This document shows positions 39,287-48,670 of a DNA stretch of 64,000 bases, in pieces. How positions within the stretch are numbered: the stretch's first letter is position 1; each line of letters begins with the position of its first letter. The translations under genes and the position numbers were made by a program. The notes beneath the pieces were generated by a model. That model searched no databases, was not told the origin of the DNA, and worked only from the letters and a program-made list of their open reading frames with translations. Source of the stretch: Aurantiacibacter suaedae (GTDB lineage Bacteria > Pseudomonadota > Alphaproteobacteria > Sphingomonadales > Sphingomonadaceae); the NCBI RefSeq assembly GCF_005434915.1, contig NZ_SKCG01000001.1:682001-746000 (forward strand), in the 5' to 3' direction.

Positions 39287-42088
39287 TTAGAAGTTGACCT
39301 TCGCCGAAAGCGAGAAGTACCGACCGAGGACATCGTATGTCGCCGGATAGGTGTTAGACTGCTGGCCGTTACCGCCCTGCTGCAAGCTGGCGAGCGGCTG
39401 GAAGCCCTTGTTGAAGACGTTCTTCACACCGGCAGCAAGCGAGAAGTTCTCGTTGATGTCGTACCCTGCGGTCAGGTCGAAATAATCGGCCGAGTCTAGG
39501 TGTTCCACAGCATAAGTGGTGGCGTCATCGTCATCGTTTGACGCACCAATGTGGCGCCACAGGACCGACAGGTAAGCGTCGCCGTCACGATAGGTCGTGC
39601 GCAGCGTGTTACGCCAGTGCGGGGTCGGGCCAGAGGCTACCGTGTCGGAGCAGACGCGGCCGAAACGACCGGCACATTCGTTGACGGGCAGGCCAAGGCC
39701 GGCAACCGCATCGTAGTCGAGCGCGAACAGATAGGTGCCCTTGAAGTCAAACGACAGCGACGACGAACCGTTGCCGAGGATACCATCACCCAGCGGCAAG
39801 CTGTAGCGCGCACCGACGTCCAGACCTTCTGTGTGGAGCGAAGCTGCGTTGAAGTTAAGGTCAACAAAACTCTGCAATTCACCGGTCGACGAACGGGTGA
39901 TCAGGTCGCAGTACTGGCTGATGCCCTGACGCAAACAAGCGTTCACGATGTTCTGGTTGCCAACCGTGCCGATGTAGTCGTCCACGGTGATGTTGTAGTA
40001 GTCCAGCGTGAGCGACAGACCATTGACGAACTCGGGAAGGTAAACCGCACCGACAGTCCAGGTCTTTGCCGATTCCTCCTTCAGGTTCGGATTGCCGCCG
40101 ACAAGCGCCGGGAACGAGGTGCTGCCCGAGCTGTAATCGTCGGTGCCGACAACTGCCGCCGGAACGCCATTGGCGATGCAGCGCTCGCGCAGCGCGCCGC
40201 TTCCAGCTTCCGCGGACTGGCAGGGATCGGTAGCACCGGCGAAGTCAACAGTCTGACCGCCGAAGAGTTCTTCTACGTTCGGACCACGGATAGCCTGCTG
40301 GTAGTTGCCGCGCAGCGAGAAGCCGCCCGCTACGTCCCAGATGCCGCCTACCGCCCAGGTCCAGACGCCGCCAACCGCATTCGAATAATCCGAATAACGC
40401 ACCGCGCCATTCAATTCGATCAATTCGGCGAAAGACATATCTGAAAGAAGAGGCAAATTAACCTCACCGAAGAACTCGGTGACCTCATAACCGCCCTCTG
40501 TCGCCTGTCCTGCGTTGAATCCGCCGACATCACCCGATGCAAGGAAGGTATCAGGCTGGAACGTGGCAGCCTCTTCACGACGCTCGATGCCGAGAGCAAG
40601 CCCGATCGGGCCAGCACCCAAGTCATAGAGGTCGTTGTTGGTGATGACACCCGAGTAAACCTTGGTGCTTGCCTCGGTCAGGTTGCTCGCCGAGATGCTG
40701 ATATAATCAGCTGCTGCAGCATCGATCTGATTGGCACCGAACAGGTTCACCGGCACACAGCCGCTGGCGCGAGCAGTCGCGTCGGCGCAACCAAAGGTTC
40801 CGCCAGCGACTGGCGTCCCGCTGGAAAGCTCTACTATTTGACCGTTCACTTCGGCTTCATAGATGAACCCCGTCTTCACACCTGCCAGCAGCGCACTCAG
40901 CTGAACGTTGCCGCCCTGAATCTGCGAGTTACGGGTCCGCGAGAACTGGTAGTATGCATCGTAGGCCCAGTTGCCGCCGAGATCGCCCTTGACACCGGCG
41001 AGGACGCGGAAAGCGTTGCGGTCGTCGAGTTGCGAACGCGAACCGGTTTCAAGGAAACGTCGACCGTAGGTGCCCGAAGAGACATAGCCGTCGCCATCGG
41101 TGTCGAGCGCCTGAAGAGCTGCCGCCGTCTCTGCCCCGAGGAAGGGAGAATAGACGTGGAGTTGAAGGTTGTCGCCGAGCGAACCGTCGCGGTAGGGGGT
41201 CGAGTTGCCAATCGGGGTCGCGGCCAGTTCGGTCGAGACGCGGTTGTTGATGAACGCAGCTTCCGCATAGGGAACGATGGCTTCGCTGATCTCGTACTGC
41301 GCCTTGACGTAGCCGAGGTAGCGCTCCTGCGGAACCTGGAGATAGTTCACCGGACCGAAGTTATAGAGGTCGGTCGAAGGGTTGTATTCGATAGCGTTGC
41401 CGTTCTCGTCGAAACGCACGGCATCGTTGGCGCCAGTGCCGAGGCCAAGCACCTGGGCGAGGCCGGGGACGACGAGACGGAACGACGGGATCAACGACGA
41501 GCCGCCGGGGAACAATTCCGAACCGTTGTCGCTGAAGCTGTCACGGGTCGCGTCACGGTCTCCCGCGAACACGGCATCGCGCTTGTAGTAATCGACGTGC
41601 ATCACGATGTTGCCGCGACCGTCGGAGAAGTTCGAGCCGATCGTGCCGTTGATGTTGTAGCGCTGCCCATCGCCGTGCTCAGAAACTTCGTAGTTGCCGT
41701 TGAGCTCGATGCCTTCGAAGTCGGTCTTGGTGATGAAGTTCACCACACCGGCGATAGCGTCCGAACCGTAGACCGCCGAGGCGCCACCGGGGTTGTTCGA
41801 AACGCCCGTTGTGGCCGGAATAACCTGCGGAAGATCGTTAAGAACCTCTTCAACGTTGGCGGTCTGCTGATACTCGAATTCCTCGGCCCCAACGAAGGAA
41901 ACCGGGCTAGAGCTTTCAATGTCGGGACGCGCAATGCGCGAGCCGGTCACGACAATCATGCCATCGGAATCCGCTGTTGAAATTCCGCCATCTTGAGCGA
42001 AGGCAGGTGCGTTCGAAAGGCCGATCGTCAAGGCGAGCAGGGCCGCTCCAGAACGAAGGCGGCGCTGCCGCAGTTGGTTAGTTGTCAT
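39287..42088 (-). CDS. TonB-dependent receptor, plug domain apparently internally deleted
   Basis: 933 residues from the ATG at 42088 (AGGGA six bases upstream). Signal peptide, then a TonB-box-like VVTGSRIAR, a plug domain and a barrel ending in Phe (YFSLSAKVNF). In this family the plug normally reads SNNPGG-x-ATVNLRGLG, then TLVLVNGRR, then VVTGGASAVYGSDA. Here SNNPGG is directly followed by ASAVYGSDAIAGVVNFI, so about 45-55 residues including the LRGxG and GRR motifs are missing without a frameshift. The rest of the barrel looks complete. It might import siderophores, sugars or peptides; the neighbours give no hint. Confidence 0.85.
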   Translation of the reverse strand: MTTNQLRQRRLRSGAALLALTIGLSNAPAFAQDGGISTADSDGMIVVTGSRIARPDIESSSPVSFVGAEEFEYQQTANVEEVLNDLPQVIPATTGVSNNPGGASAVYGSDAIAGVVNFITKTDFEGIELNGNYEVSEHGDGQRYNINGTIGSNFSDGRGNIVMHVDYYKRDAVFAGDRDATRDSFSDNGSELFPGGSSLIPSFRLVVPGLAQVLGLGTGANDAVRFDENGNAIEYNPSTDLYNFGPVNYLQVPQERYLGYVKAQYEISEAIVPYAEAAFINNRVSTELAATPIGNSTPYRDGSLGDNLQLHVYSPFLGAETAAALQALDTDGDGYVSSGTYGRRFLETGSRSQLDDRNAFRVLAGVKGDLGGNWAYDAYYQFSRTRNSQIQGGNVQLSALLAGVKTGFIYEAEVNGQIVELSSGTPVAGGTFGCADATARASGCVPVNLFGANQIDAAAADYISISASNLTEASTKVYSGVITNNDLYDLGAGPIGLALGIERREEAATFQPDTFLASGDVGGFNAGQATEGGYEVTEFFGEVNLPLLSDMSFAELIELNGAVRYSDYSNAVGGVWTWAVGGIWDVAGGFSLRGNYQQAIRGPNVEELFGGQTVDFAGATDPCQSAEAGSGALRERCIANGVPAAVVGTDDYSSGSTSFPALVGGNPNLKEESAKTWTVGAVYLPEFVNGLSLTLDYYNITVDDYIGTVGNQNIVNACLRQGISQYCDLITRSSTGELQSFVDLNFNAASLHTEGLDVGARYSLPLGDGILGNGSSSLSFDFKGTYLFALDYDAVAGLGLPVNECAGRFGRVCSDTVASGPTPHWRNTLRTTYRDGDAYLSVLWRHIGASNDDDDATTYAVEHLDSADYFDLTAGYDINENFSLAAGVKNVFNKGFQPLASLQQGGNGQQSNTYPATYDVLGRYFSLSAKVNF

Positions 42089-42509
42089 GACAGTCCCTTT
42101 TGTTGTTGGCTTCCCAGCCAAACCGGCCACCGCTCAAGCGGCAGTGATCGGACTGCTGAAGGAACATGATTTCGTGTGCAACCGTATGAGTACAGTTGAA
42201 ATCACTTTGTCGCCTTGGTGATGCGAAACTGCAACATTATTGTAAGGAATGTGTGCTTCGGCGCATCACCAGTGCAACAATGACAAAAGCTTGGAAACAC
42301 GGTCACATTCCAAGAGACCGGTTACACGGCATTCTCCTTGTCCCTGTAGTCAGCTCGATTCCCGATGGTGACGTTCGAAAAGGGATGAAATGTGCTGTGA
42401 CCTAAAAAACGTCACTGCCTTCGACTCCACACTTCATCTGCCAGCTTTTCCTGACGCAAGCCACGACGCGTGTTATCGTAACTTCATCGATACAGGAGGA
42501 ATGTCTGCC
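42089..42509. other. 421-base divergent intergenic region with a 9-base inverted repeat
   Basis: This is the region between the TonB receptor and the serine hydrolase genes. GGTGATGCG (42217-42225) and CGCATCACC (42262-42270) form a perfect inverted repeat 36 bases apart. It is AT-richer than the genes around it. No ORF is supported: the frame before the serine hydrolase is open but has no homology, and the real start is preceded by AGGAGGA. Both promoters should be here. Confidence 0.5.
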
Positions 42510-44264
42510 ATGACCATCCCTGCCCTGCGCTGGTTCGCTTCTCTGTGCGCTGCCGCGTTGCTCACTTTCGCGCCTTCGGCCTCGGCGCAAACCGGCAAAC
42601 GCGCCGAAGGCTTGTGGAGCGGCGTGCTCACGATTTCCTCCAGCCTGTCGCTGCGCATCGTGGTCGAGATCACGCGCCAGGCCGATGGCTCGCTGGCAGG
42701 CACGCTCGATAGCCCCGACCAGGACAGTTTTGGCGCCCCTCTCGCCGCGATCGAAGCCAGCGACACCGCCCTTGCCTTCACGCTTCCGGTAGCGGGGGCA
42801 AGCTACGCAGCGACGTGGTCGTCCGAGGCGGACGGGTGGCTGGGCACCTTCACGCAAGGCGCGCAGAGCTGGCCGCTTACCTTGCGCCAGCTTGATCCCG
42901 AGCAGCGGCCACAGCGCAGCGCCCTGCCAGCCGAATGGCAGATACCCGCCACTGACGTGCTCACCCCGCTGCTGGCCCGCCGCATCGCCGCACGCCCAGG
43001 AGCAGGGTTCGTGCTTGGGATCAGCGAAAACGGCGCGCGCCGGATCGTAACGGCCGGGCCGGAGGGTAGCCCCGAGTTCGACGGCGATACGGTGTTCGAA
43101 ATCGGCTCGATCACCAAGGTATTCACCGCGCTGTTGCTCGCCGACATGACCTTGAAGGGCGAGGTCGCGCTTGATGATCCGGTCGAAACATACCTGCCCG
43201 CAGGCGCGCGTATGCCGCGCGGGGCCAGCGGCACCGAGATCACGCTGCGCCACCTCTCGCTGCAAACTTCGGGCCTGCCGCGTCTGCCTGACAACATGCC
43301 TTATGGCGATCCCGCCGATCCCTATGCCGACTATACGGAAGCGATGCTGCTCGACTTCCTCGCCAATTTCGAACTTCCGCGCGAGGTGGGCGCGCATTAC
43401 GAATATTCGAACTTGGGGGTCGGTCTACTCGGCTATGCCCTCGCCCGCGCGGCCGGCACCGACTATGTGAACCTCGTTCGCGAACGCATTCTCGATCCGC
43501 TCGGCATGGACGATACGGCCATTGCGCTGAATGCCGACATGCAGGCGCACTTTGCCGTGCCGCACGACGAATATCTGCGCGCTGCCAAACCGTGGAACAT
43601 GTCGGTGCTGGTTGGAGCCGGAGGTCTGCGCTCGACTGCCAGCGACATGCTTACCTTTGCCGAAGCGGCGATGGACCCGGCTTCACCCATCGGCGAGGCT
43701 ATGGCGCTAACGCTATCCGAGCGGACCGATCAGATCACCACCGATTATCAGACTGCGCTCGGCTGGTTTATCTTGCCCGCGCCGGGTGGCGAGGTACTCA
43801 ACCACAGCGGTGGCACCGGCGGCTTTCGTTCGCATTTGGCCGTGCAGCCGGCAGCGCGCCGGGCGGTAGTAAGCCTGACCAACGCCGCCGCCGAACCGTC
43901 GGCCCCCGACCTTGCTTTCCACGCGTTGCTCGGCACGCCAGTCGTGCCGGAGGCAGACATTCCGCCAGCGCCCGAACCCGCGCCAGAGCGGGAGGAAATG
44001 TCGCTCAGCCGCGAACAGCTCGCCCCGCTGGTCGGCACCTATCGCATGGCGAACAACGCCCGGCTCATAATCACTCGCGAAGGCGACCAGCTGTTCGCGC
44101 AGCTGACCTCGCAGCCGGCCTTCCCGATCTTTGCAGAGGGGCCGCGCGCGTTCTTCCTGAAAGTGGTCGACGCGCGGCTGGTGTTCACCGGAGAAGGCGA
44201 GACGATCACCGGCGTAACGCTTTACCAGAACGGCGCCGAAGTGCCGTTCGAACGGATAGACTAG
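42510..44264 (+). CDS. Class C beta-lactamase-like serine hydrolase
   Basis: 584 residues from the ATG at 42510, nine bases after AGGAGGA. A signal peptide precedes an N-terminal domain (about 25-165) resembling a lipocalin-like beta barrel, then a penicillin-binding fold with SITK (Ser nucleophile, in GSITKVFTALLLADM), YSNLG and NHSGGTGGF; the C-terminal part (about 505-584) is a second small domain. Periplasmic or extracellular. It could be a peptidase, esterase or beta-lactamase; resistance cannot be inferred from sequence. Its stop overlaps that of the convergent glycosyltransferase by four bases (CTAG). Confidence 0.85.
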   Translation: MTIPALRWFASLCAAALLTFAPSASAQTGKRAEGLWSGVLTISSSLSLRIVVEITRQADGSLAGTLDSPDQDSFGAPLAAIEASDTALAFTLPVAGASYAATWSSEADGWLGTFTQGAQSWPLTLRQLDPEQRPQRSALPAEWQIPATDVLTPLLARRIAARPGAGFVLGISENGARRIVTAGPEGSPEFDGDTVFEIGSITKVFTALLLADMTLKGEVALDDPVETYLPAGARMPRGASGTEITLRHLSLQTSGLPRLPDNMPYGDPADPYADYTEAMLLDFLANFELPREVGAHYEYSNLGVGLLGYALARAAGTDYVNLVRERILDPLGMDDTAIALNADMQAHFAVPHDEYLRAAKPWNMSVLVGAGGLRSTASDMLTFAEAAMDPASPIGEAMALTLSERTDQITTDYQTALGWFILPAPGGEVLNHSGGTGGFRSHLAVQPAARRAVVSLTNAAAEPSAPDLAFHALLGTPVVPEADIPPAPEPAPEREEMSLSREQLAPLVGTYRMANNARLIITREGDQLFAQLTSQPAFPIFAEGPRAFFLKVVDARLVFTGEGETITGVTLYQNGAEVPFERID

Positions 44265-45403
44265 GCCGAAACGCGCGGCTTCTTCTTGCGCCGGTTCCAC
44301 ACCAGCGTCGACGAAACCCCGAAGTTGAACACCGAACCCATCAGCGCGCCGAGCACGCCCGCCAGGTTCCAGTTGCCGAACTCCTGCTGCGCGAAGTTCG
44401 CCACGGAAAGGTTCGCAATCGCGCCGACCGAGCACACGGCAATGAACACCACCAGCCCTCGGATCATCCGCAGGCCGGTCAACCGCTTGTCGCGGAACGT
44501 AAACTGGTTGTTGAGCGCGAAGTTGAACACCATCGCCACGAAAGTCGCCGTGGTCTGCGCTACCAGAAAGTTGGGCTGAAAGGTGCCCATCAAGTTGAGC
44601 ACCGACAAGTGCACCGCCAGCCCCAGCACACCGACGATGGCAAACAGCACGAAGCGCGGCGGGATCAGGCCCTTGGTCAGCTTCTCGATCAGCAGGAACA
44701 GGAACTCGGCCAGCACCATCATGGTGAGCTTGCTCTCGCCCTCGATGCGTTCGCGGAAGGTATACGGCACTTCCTCGATCCCCGTCGCGGGCGGAGCCGA
44801 GGCGATCAGGTCGAGCAGGATTTTATACCCCTGCTGCGACAGGTCGTAGACGTGATTGTTCACCAACTCGCGCCGCGCCATGAAGAAGCCGCTCATCGGG
44901 TCTGAGGTGGCATTGCCGATCAGCAGCTGGCTCATCTTGGTCGCCAGTTCGCTCATCCGCACCCTGCCCTCGCCCCAGGTGCCGGTCGAGCCGCCGCCCG
45001 CATAGCGCGTGCCGACCACCAGATCGGCCCCGTCGTCGATCTTCGCCAGCATCTGCGGGAGCACCGTCTCGTCGTGCTGCATGTCGGCGTCGATCACCGC
45101 CACCACCGGCGCGGAGCTGGCCAGAATGCCCTCCACCACCGCCGACGACAGCCCTTTCCTCCCGACACGCCGGATACAGCGCACCCGCGGATTGACCGCG
45201 CCGATCTTCAACACCTCCTCATAGGTACCGTCGGGGCTGTCATCGTCGACGACGATCAGCTCCCACTCGATGCCCTTGAGCGCGCTTGCCAGCCCATCGG
45301 TGAAGGCGCGCATGTTGTCGCGCTCGTTGTAGCTCGGCGAAATGACCGACAGGACCGGACGGCCCAGCCGCTCGTGCGTATTCGCCTGTTGTACTGCCGT
45401 CAC
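44261..45403 (-). CDS. GT2 glycosyltransferase fused to GtrA membrane domain
   Basis: 380 residues. An N-terminal dolichol-phosphate-mannose-synthase-like GT2 domain (SVISPSYNERDNMRAF, VVDDDSPDGT, VIDADMQHDE, PMSGFFMARREL) is followed by a GtrA-type four-helix domain (residues about 245-365, with NFALNNQFTFRDKRL). This fusion makes a polyprenyl-phosphate-linked sugar at the inner membrane, for O-antigen, glycan or lipid A modification. The sugar is not predictable. No LPS genes are adjacent. Confidence 0.88.
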   Translation of the reverse strand: MTAVQQANTHERLGRPVLSVISPSYNERDNMRAFTDGLASALKGIEWELIVVDDDSPDGTYEEVLKIGAVNPRVRCIRRVGRKGLSSAVVEGILASSAPVVAVIDADMQHDETVLPQMLAKIDDGADLVVGTRYAGGGSTGTWGEGRVRMSELATKMSQLLIGNATSDPMSGFFMARRELVNNHVYDLSQQGYKILLDLIASAPPATGIEEVPYTFRERIEGESKLTMMVLAEFLFLLIEKLTKGLIPPRFVLFAIVGVLGLAVHLSVLNLMGTFQPNFLVAQTTATFVAMVFNFALNNQFTFRDKRLTGLRMIRGLVVFIAVCSVGAIANLSVANFAQQEFGNWNLAGVLGALMGSVFNFGVSSTLVWNRRKKKPRVSA

Positions 45404-45547
45404 TGCTGCAAACCTCGTTCGACCACCCGGTACGCCAAAGGCCGCCCCCTATTGCCGCCCCCGCCCCGGCGCAAGCCACAAACACCTTTCCTACACGCGC
45501 ATGAAGCGTCCATGCAGCCCGCCCCTTGCTGACCGGAGCCCCTTCGC

Positions 45548-46309
45548 ATGACCACCCGCAAGCCCGCCACCAAGCTGCCCGCCTTCACCCCCGTGCCGCG
45601 CAAGTGCCAGCGGCATGACGGCTGGACACCCGAACGCCAGCGCACCTTCATCGAGCGGCTTGCAGACTACGGCTCGGTGCGCGCGGCGGCCAATGCGGCG
45701 GGAATGACGCCCGAAAGCGCCTACTACCTGCGCCGCCAGCCGGGCGCGGAGCAGTTCCGCAAGGCTTGGGCCGCCGCGCTAGACCTCGGGATCGAGCGGA
45801 TCGAGGACGTCGCCATGGACCGCGCGCTGAACCGCATCGAGGTGCCGGTCTATTCCTATGGCAAGCTGGTCGGCACGCGGCGGGTCTATAACGACCGGCT
45901 GCTGATGTTCATGCTGCGCAACCGCGCGCCCGAACGCTTTGCCGAGGGCCGAGCGCGGGGCCTCAACGCGCTCGACAAGGCGATGCTGGCGCGGCTGAAG
46001 AAGGAGTGGCGCAAGGAGTGGGAGCGCGAACAGGGCGCCCTGCAACTCCAGCGCGAATGCGAGACGATCGCCAGCATCAACGCGAAGATCGACGCCCAGC
46101 GCGAGCGCGAGGACGCGGCAGCGCGGCTCGAAGCGGAACGCGGCCCCCGCCTGACCCCGGAGGAAGAGGAAGCGCGCGACGAGGCCGAGTTCGAGGCGAT
46201 GCTGGCCGATATCCGCGCGCAGGCGGAACGCGCGGGTGTGGGAAAAGCGCAGAAGGTTGAGAAGGACGAAGGGCCGAGGGTGCGGCGGTTGAAGGATGAT
46301 GGGTGGTGA
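45548..46309 (+). CDS. HTH-containing protein, terminase-small-subunit-like
   Basis: 253 residues. The N-terminal part WTPERQRTFIERLADYGSVRAAANAAGMTPESAYYLRRQPGAE is a helix-turn-helix of the type seen in phage terminase small subunits and in many single sphingomonad proteins. The C-terminal half is a highly charged helix (Glu/Arg-rich, residues about 145-230). No terminase large subunit or phage gene is close. Likely a DNA-binding protein of unknown role rather than a real phage gene. Confidence 0.65.
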   Translation: MTTRKPATKLPAFTPVPRKCQRHDGWTPERQRTFIERLADYGSVRAAANAAGMTPESAYYLRRQPGAEQFRKAWAAALDLGIERIEDVAMDRALNRIEVPVYSYGKLVGTRRVYNDRLLMFMLRNRAPERFAEGRARGLNALDKAMLARLKKEWRKEWEREQGALQLQRECETIASINAKIDAQREREDAAARLEAERGPRLTPEEEEARDEAEFEAMLADIRAQAERAGVGKAQKVEKDEGPRVRRLKDDGW

Positions 46310-46572
46310 GGCCCCAGCCGCTGGGGTCAGCTGGTCATGGAGGCGTGCTCATCTTCGATGAATATCCGACCAGCCAGTAGCCCGACGAAACGCGCGAGCG
46401 ATCAGCTTTCGGCAGGCGGAGGCGGCTGCGCGCCGTGAAGCGCTTGCCCTGTGCCAATGCGCCGGGCGGTTATTTGAGCAAGGAATAGGCGTAGTGTGCT
46501 GGTCGGCATAGAGAACAAGACGCCCGGTCACTGGCCCACCAGCTAATGCCAGAACAGCGGTTTGGCTGCCGC

Positions 46573-47490
46573 CTAAGGCAACCGGACCCGCTCATAGCGC
46601 CGACCATTTGATGCGTCGCTGTCTGCCTCGACGAAGGACGCAAGATTGCCGGGATTGATCGCGTAGATGTCGTTATCGCCATCCACTTCGGCGACCGATC
46701 GGTTCGCTCCAGCCGAGGTCACGCGATAACGGATGGCGCCGATGCCCTCGCTCTTCTCCACCAGCAAGATGTCTCCAAGCGACAGCAACGGGCCGCCATA
46801 ATTCACCTCGATCCGGGGACCATCGACAGCCGTCACCGTGATTGGATCAATGTCAAACACGACCGCCCTCGCGACGGAATCGGCGGCTTCCTGCTGCAAC
46901 AGGTCGTAAACGGCCTCACCCGGTTCCATCGTGCGCAAGCGGATGTTTTCGGTGTTAAGCGTACGCCCCATTTCGATTTGCTTGCGAATGTTGCCACCAT
47001 CGACCGCCGTGCCCGTTCGGTCGTGAACCGTATAGCTAAGATTGACGGAAGCTGTGCCCCAACTGGTGTGATAGGCAGTATCTCCGCGCACGGGTCGGCT
47101 TTGTTCAGGCGGAGTCTCGCTGACATTGGAAATGGTCACATCGAGGCGATAACCGCCGCCGCCAACCGCGAGACGCCCGGTTGAAGCCAAAGCGGCCGAA
47201 AGCGAATGGCGCAGGTTTTCGAAATTGGTCTGGCAATCGCGCCATACCCAGCTGCGCCAGCTCGAAACTGTGGCGCTCTCCCTATTGCGCGCGGCATATC
47301 CCCAGTACCGCCGGTACTCCGACGCAAAAACCGAAGCCGAAGATCCTTCATATTCGCGAAAGTACTGGCATGTCTGTGTTGAAGTGACAGTGCCAACCGC
47401 GATGCGCACATCTGATTGTGCCAGCGCCGGACCAGCTACAGCCGCACCGGACAGGACGCAAAGAGCAAATGCCAAACTGCGTGCCAACAT
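46573..47490 (-). CDS. Secreted protein sharing a C-terminal domain with the CsgG-like neighbour
   Basis: 305 residues. A signal peptide ends at about residue 24 (AGPALAQS). The N-terminal part (about 25-215) is not recognised; it has two Cys (TCQYF, RDCQTN). The C-terminal part (about 218-290) reads DIDPITVTAVDGPRIEVNYG... LLSLGDILLVEK..., which closely matches the tail of the CsgG-like protein just upstream (IFPIQIAAVQGGGSVILNFG ... VQRGDYLMVYG). It lies 20 bases after that gene, on the same strand, so the two are probably made together and may form a complex in the periplasm or at the outer membrane. Confidence 0.7.
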   Translation of the reverse strand: MLARSLAFALCVLSGAAVAGPALAQSDVRIAVGTVTSTQTCQYFREYEGSSASVFASEYRRYWGYAARNRESATVSSWRSWVWRDCQTNFENLRHSLSAALASTGRLAVGGGGYRLDVTISNVSETPPEQSRPVRGDTAYHTSWGTASVNLSYTVHDRTGTAVDGGNIRKQIEMGRTLNTENIRLRTMEPGEAVYDLLQQEAADSVARAVVFDIDPITVTAVDGPRIEVNYGGPLLSLGDILLVEKSEGIGAIRYRVTSAGANRSVAEVDGDNDIYAINPGNLASFVEADSDASNGRRYERVRLP

Positions 47491-47510
47491 GATAGCCCCC
47501 TCTTTACCGG

Positions 47511-48416
47511 TTAACGTCGGCGCCGTTGGGCCCGCTCAAGATCCTTCACTACGTCATCTGTTACTGGACGTGCGATCGTTCCGACTGCCGGCGCAACCGC
47601 GAATTCGGTCACCATCTGGGCGCGCGAGAAAGCGGACTGAACGTCAGTCACCTGGATGGCCCCTATCTGCTCCCCGTCGATCTTGATCGTGCCGGTGCCC
47701 GAGGGATCGGGGATCTCCATGCTTTCGCCATAGACCATCAGATAGTCGCCCCGCTGGACCGCCCCTTCCCCGAAATTCAGAATAACCGAGCCTCCGCCCT
47801 GAACTGCGGCAATCTGAATCGGAAAAATCGCGGTCGTCAGGCCGGTGGCGATCCTATCGGCCGCCGCTCGCATCAGCGCATTGCTGTCGATCTGTGCGCC
47901 TCCGCCGCATACTGCCGCCGACTGTTGCTCCTCACTGATACGGGTCGCATAGCGCACTTCGCCAGTGTTGGTATCGGTGATGCGAATGTCCGCTTCCATA
48001 CGAACTTTTGTGTTGTGACAATCCTGCGAGTTTCTGCGCGCGCCGCCGAGGAGCCCTCCGAGCACCGTCGCCCCGATATCCTGCCGATTGACTGCCGAGA
48101 TGCCTGTGATTGTGCCATAAATCAGGTAATCCACACCTTCGAAGCCACCGGTACGACCGGGCGTGTTCGTGGTCACAATGCCCCCGTTAGCCAAGCCCTG
48201 TTCTTCAAGCAGTCGGGCCAATCTGGTGCGTTCTATGACCCGGAACTTGCCGCTGGAAATCAAGGAAGTCTCAATCATCGTCGAGAATGTTTCGGCCTGC
48301 CCAGTATTGGTCAGATCATCAAGTTCCACGATCCCGACTACGGGCTGATTCTGAGCTTGCACCGCAGCCGGTGCAACAACCAAAGCCAAAAAAAGCACAA
48401 TTCTCGACAACATCAT
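47511..48416 (-). CDS. CsgG/HfaB-like secreted protein
   Basis: 301 residues. A signal peptide of the non-lipoprotein kind (no Cys at the cleavage site) precedes a CsgG-type domain (PVVGIVELDDLTNTGQAETFSTMIETSLISSGKFRVIERTRLARLLEEQG; GVDYLIYGTITGI; RMEADIRITDTNTGEVRYATRI). CsgG itself is a lipoprotein pore that secretes curli subunits. This protein lacks the lipid anchor and carries an additional C-terminal domain (about 195-290) shared with the downstream gene. No curli subunit gene is seen nearby. Role in secretion or stress is open. Confidence 0.8.
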   Translation of the reverse strand: MMLSRIVLFLALVVAPAAVQAQNQPVVGIVELDDLTNTGQAETFSTMIETSLISSGKFRVIERTRLARLLEEQGLANGGIVTTNTPGRTGGFEGVDYLIYGTITGISAVNRQDIGATVLGGLLGGARRNSQDCHNTKVRMEADIRITDTNTGEVRYATRISEEQQSAAVCGGGAQIDSNALMRAAADRIATGLTTAIFPIQIAAVQGGGSVILNFGEGAVQRGDYLMVYGESMEIPDPSGTGTIKIDGEQIGAIQVTDVQSAFSRAQMVTEFAVAPAVGTIARPVTDDVVKDLERAQRRRR

Positions 48417-48638
48417 TACACCCCCACTTTGACGAATCGATAGGGGGAGTATCAGCGGAACGGTGTGAGCTTGAAAAGGGTTAATTGGTAAAAATCGGAT
48501 TTCACATGGCCAAACTTCATTGTTTGACCATGTGAGACGCTCGTCACAATTTGCTATGCGCCCCGACTGGGTATACTATTCAACGCGACAAAAATTGCGA
48601 ATGAACAAAGCAAAGCGGCTCTGAAGACGCCCCTGCAA

Positions 48639-48662
48639 CCTTTGACAAGCTCAGGTTGAGGG
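48639..48662. repeat. REP-like imperfect palindrome near lepA end
   Basis: CCTTTGACAAGCTCAGGTTGAGGG resembles the widespread bacterial intergenic element with the core TTCGACAAGCTCAGG. It is nine bases from the lepA stop codon region and may be a read-through barrier or a repetitive extragenic palindrome. Copy number in this genome cannot be seen here. Confidence 0.4.
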
Positions 48663-48670
48663 CGCGAATC

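Noticed and set aside
40838-41980. 380-codon open frame opposite the TonB receptor
   Set aside because: Antisense to the receptor barrel and plug; no motif.
45548-46309. Prophage boundary suggested by a terminase-like protein
   Set aside because: No other phage gene, integrase or tRNA is nearby; single proteins of this type are common in sphingomonads.
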